A stretch of 6,274 bases of DNA from an uncultured Schwartzia sp. (GTDB lineage: Bacteria > Bacillota > Negativicutes > Selenomonadales > Selenomonadaceae): positions 1 through 6,274 of the forward strand of contig CAJPUA010000059.1 in NCBI GenBank assembly GCA_905373705.1. Reading direction: 5' to 3'. The notes beneath the pieces were generated by a model, which searched no databases, was not told where the DNA came from, and worked only from the letters and a program-made list of their open reading frames with translations. The position numbers and the translations under genes were made by a program. Below are positions 5,821-6,274 of this stretch, one piece after another (positions within the stretch are counted from its first letter, which is position 1; each line of letters begins with the position of its first letter).

Positions 5821-6274
5821 AAAACGATGAGTTTGAAAATTTACTAAAAGCGGAGGAAGAAAAATTACAGAATGCGGAAGTCGGCGATGTCGTTCAGGCG
5901 TCGGTCGTTTCGGTTGATAACAGTAGCGCTTTAGTTCATATCCCGGGCTTTAAATCGGATATTCCTATCGATAAAAAAGAACTGGCCGTGCCGGAGCCGG
6001 ACGCTGCCGGTGATGTTGTCAGCGTCGGGCAGGAAATTGACGTTTATATCGTTTCTTTGGGCGGCGAACACGGAGCGACAGTTTCCAAAGTGCGGGCGGA
6101 TCGCTTGGCGGCATGGAAAGATTTTGACGGTATCGTCGAACGTGGCGAGCCCCTTGAGGCGACGGTCACACAGGTTGTTAAGGGCGGGCTGGTTGCCACT
6201 GTGCGAGGACTTCGGGCATTTATTCCGGCGTCCCAGGTGGAGCTTCATTTTGTGAAGGATCTTTCGGTCTATGT
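5805..6274 (+). CDS. rpsA: Ribosomal protein S1, N-terminal part (partial)
   Basis: The first 156 codons of an S1-domain protein that continues past the right edge. S1 helps the 30S subunit bind mRNA; in Firmicutes shorter forms may have other RNA-binding roles. Seen: an acidic, Lys/Glu-rich lead of about 23 residues (VSEEMKNDEFENLLKAEEEK), a first S1 OB-fold at about 24-97 (VGDVVQASVVSVDNSSALVH to GATVSKVRADRL), the linker AWKDFDG, and the start of a second S1 domain from about 115 (LEATVTQVVKGGLVATVRG, then RAFIPASQVEL). The pair of different S1 repeats with the 'AW' linker is characteristic of bacterial S1. GTG 5805 is preferred over ATG 5817 because of the AAGGAGGT at 5788-5795. Total domain number cannot be seen. 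A different multi-S1 protein is less likely given the ispH neighbour. Confidence 0.92.
   Translation, partial: MSEEMKNDEFENLLKAEEEKLQNAEVGDVVQASVVSVDNSSALVHIPGFKSDIPIDKKELAVPEPDAAGDVVSVGQEIDVYIVSLGGEHGATVSKVRADRLAAWKDFDGIVERGEPLEATVTQVVKGGLVATVRGLRAFIPASQVELHFVKDLSVY

Noticed and set aside
5931..6248. A 105-codon minus-strand open frame
   Set aside because: It is antisense to the S1 domains of rpsA and shows no family features.

Overview
The window is a dense block of bacterial housekeeping genes, all on the + strand. In order it holds the 3' end of dnaE, an RluB-type pseudouridine synthase, a BaiN/HI0933-type flavoprotein, aroA, cmk, plsC, ispH and the 5' part of rpsA. Gaps between genes are at most 54 bases, and three junctions overlap or abut: ATGA at rluB/flavoprotein, 6 nt at cmk/plsC, and a 16-nt overlap at ispH/rpsA. 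No RNA gene, mobile element, CRISPR array or phage gene was seen. No stretch of 300 bases lacks a gene.

The likely source is a Firmicute, and my best guess within that is Negativicutes (Selenomonas/Veillonella/Sporomusa relatives) or a nearby clostridial lineage. The grounds are the cmk-plsC-ispH-rpsA order, strong AGGAGG-type ribosome binding sites, a class II-like AroA, use of the MEP isoprenoid pathway, and mixed, moderate GC. This is inference from gene order and protein style, not a database match.

Layout: 2-298 is the DnaE C-terminus. A 42-base gap holds a consensus-hexamer promoter candidate with a short spacer and the rluB ribosome binding site. 341-2334 holds rluB and the flavoprotein, coupled by ATGA. 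2351-3652 is aroA, 3676-4332 cmk, 4339-4938 plsC (probable TTG start). A 54-base gap carries two overlapping extended -10 elements. 4993-5820 is ispH, and rpsA runs from 5805 off the right edge.

The genes serve replication (dnaE), 23S rRNA modification (rluB), aromatic amino acid precursors (aroA), nucleotide salvage (cmk), phospholipid synthesis (plsC), isoprenoid precursors (ispH) and translation (rpsA). They are linked by co-transcription and growth-related demand, not by one pathway. I found no evidence for a new biological system. The points worth a second look are regulatory or start-site questions: the short-spacer promoter, the ispH-rpsA promoter and unfused overlap, the plsC start, and a promoter/terminator-like pair inside the flavoprotein gene.
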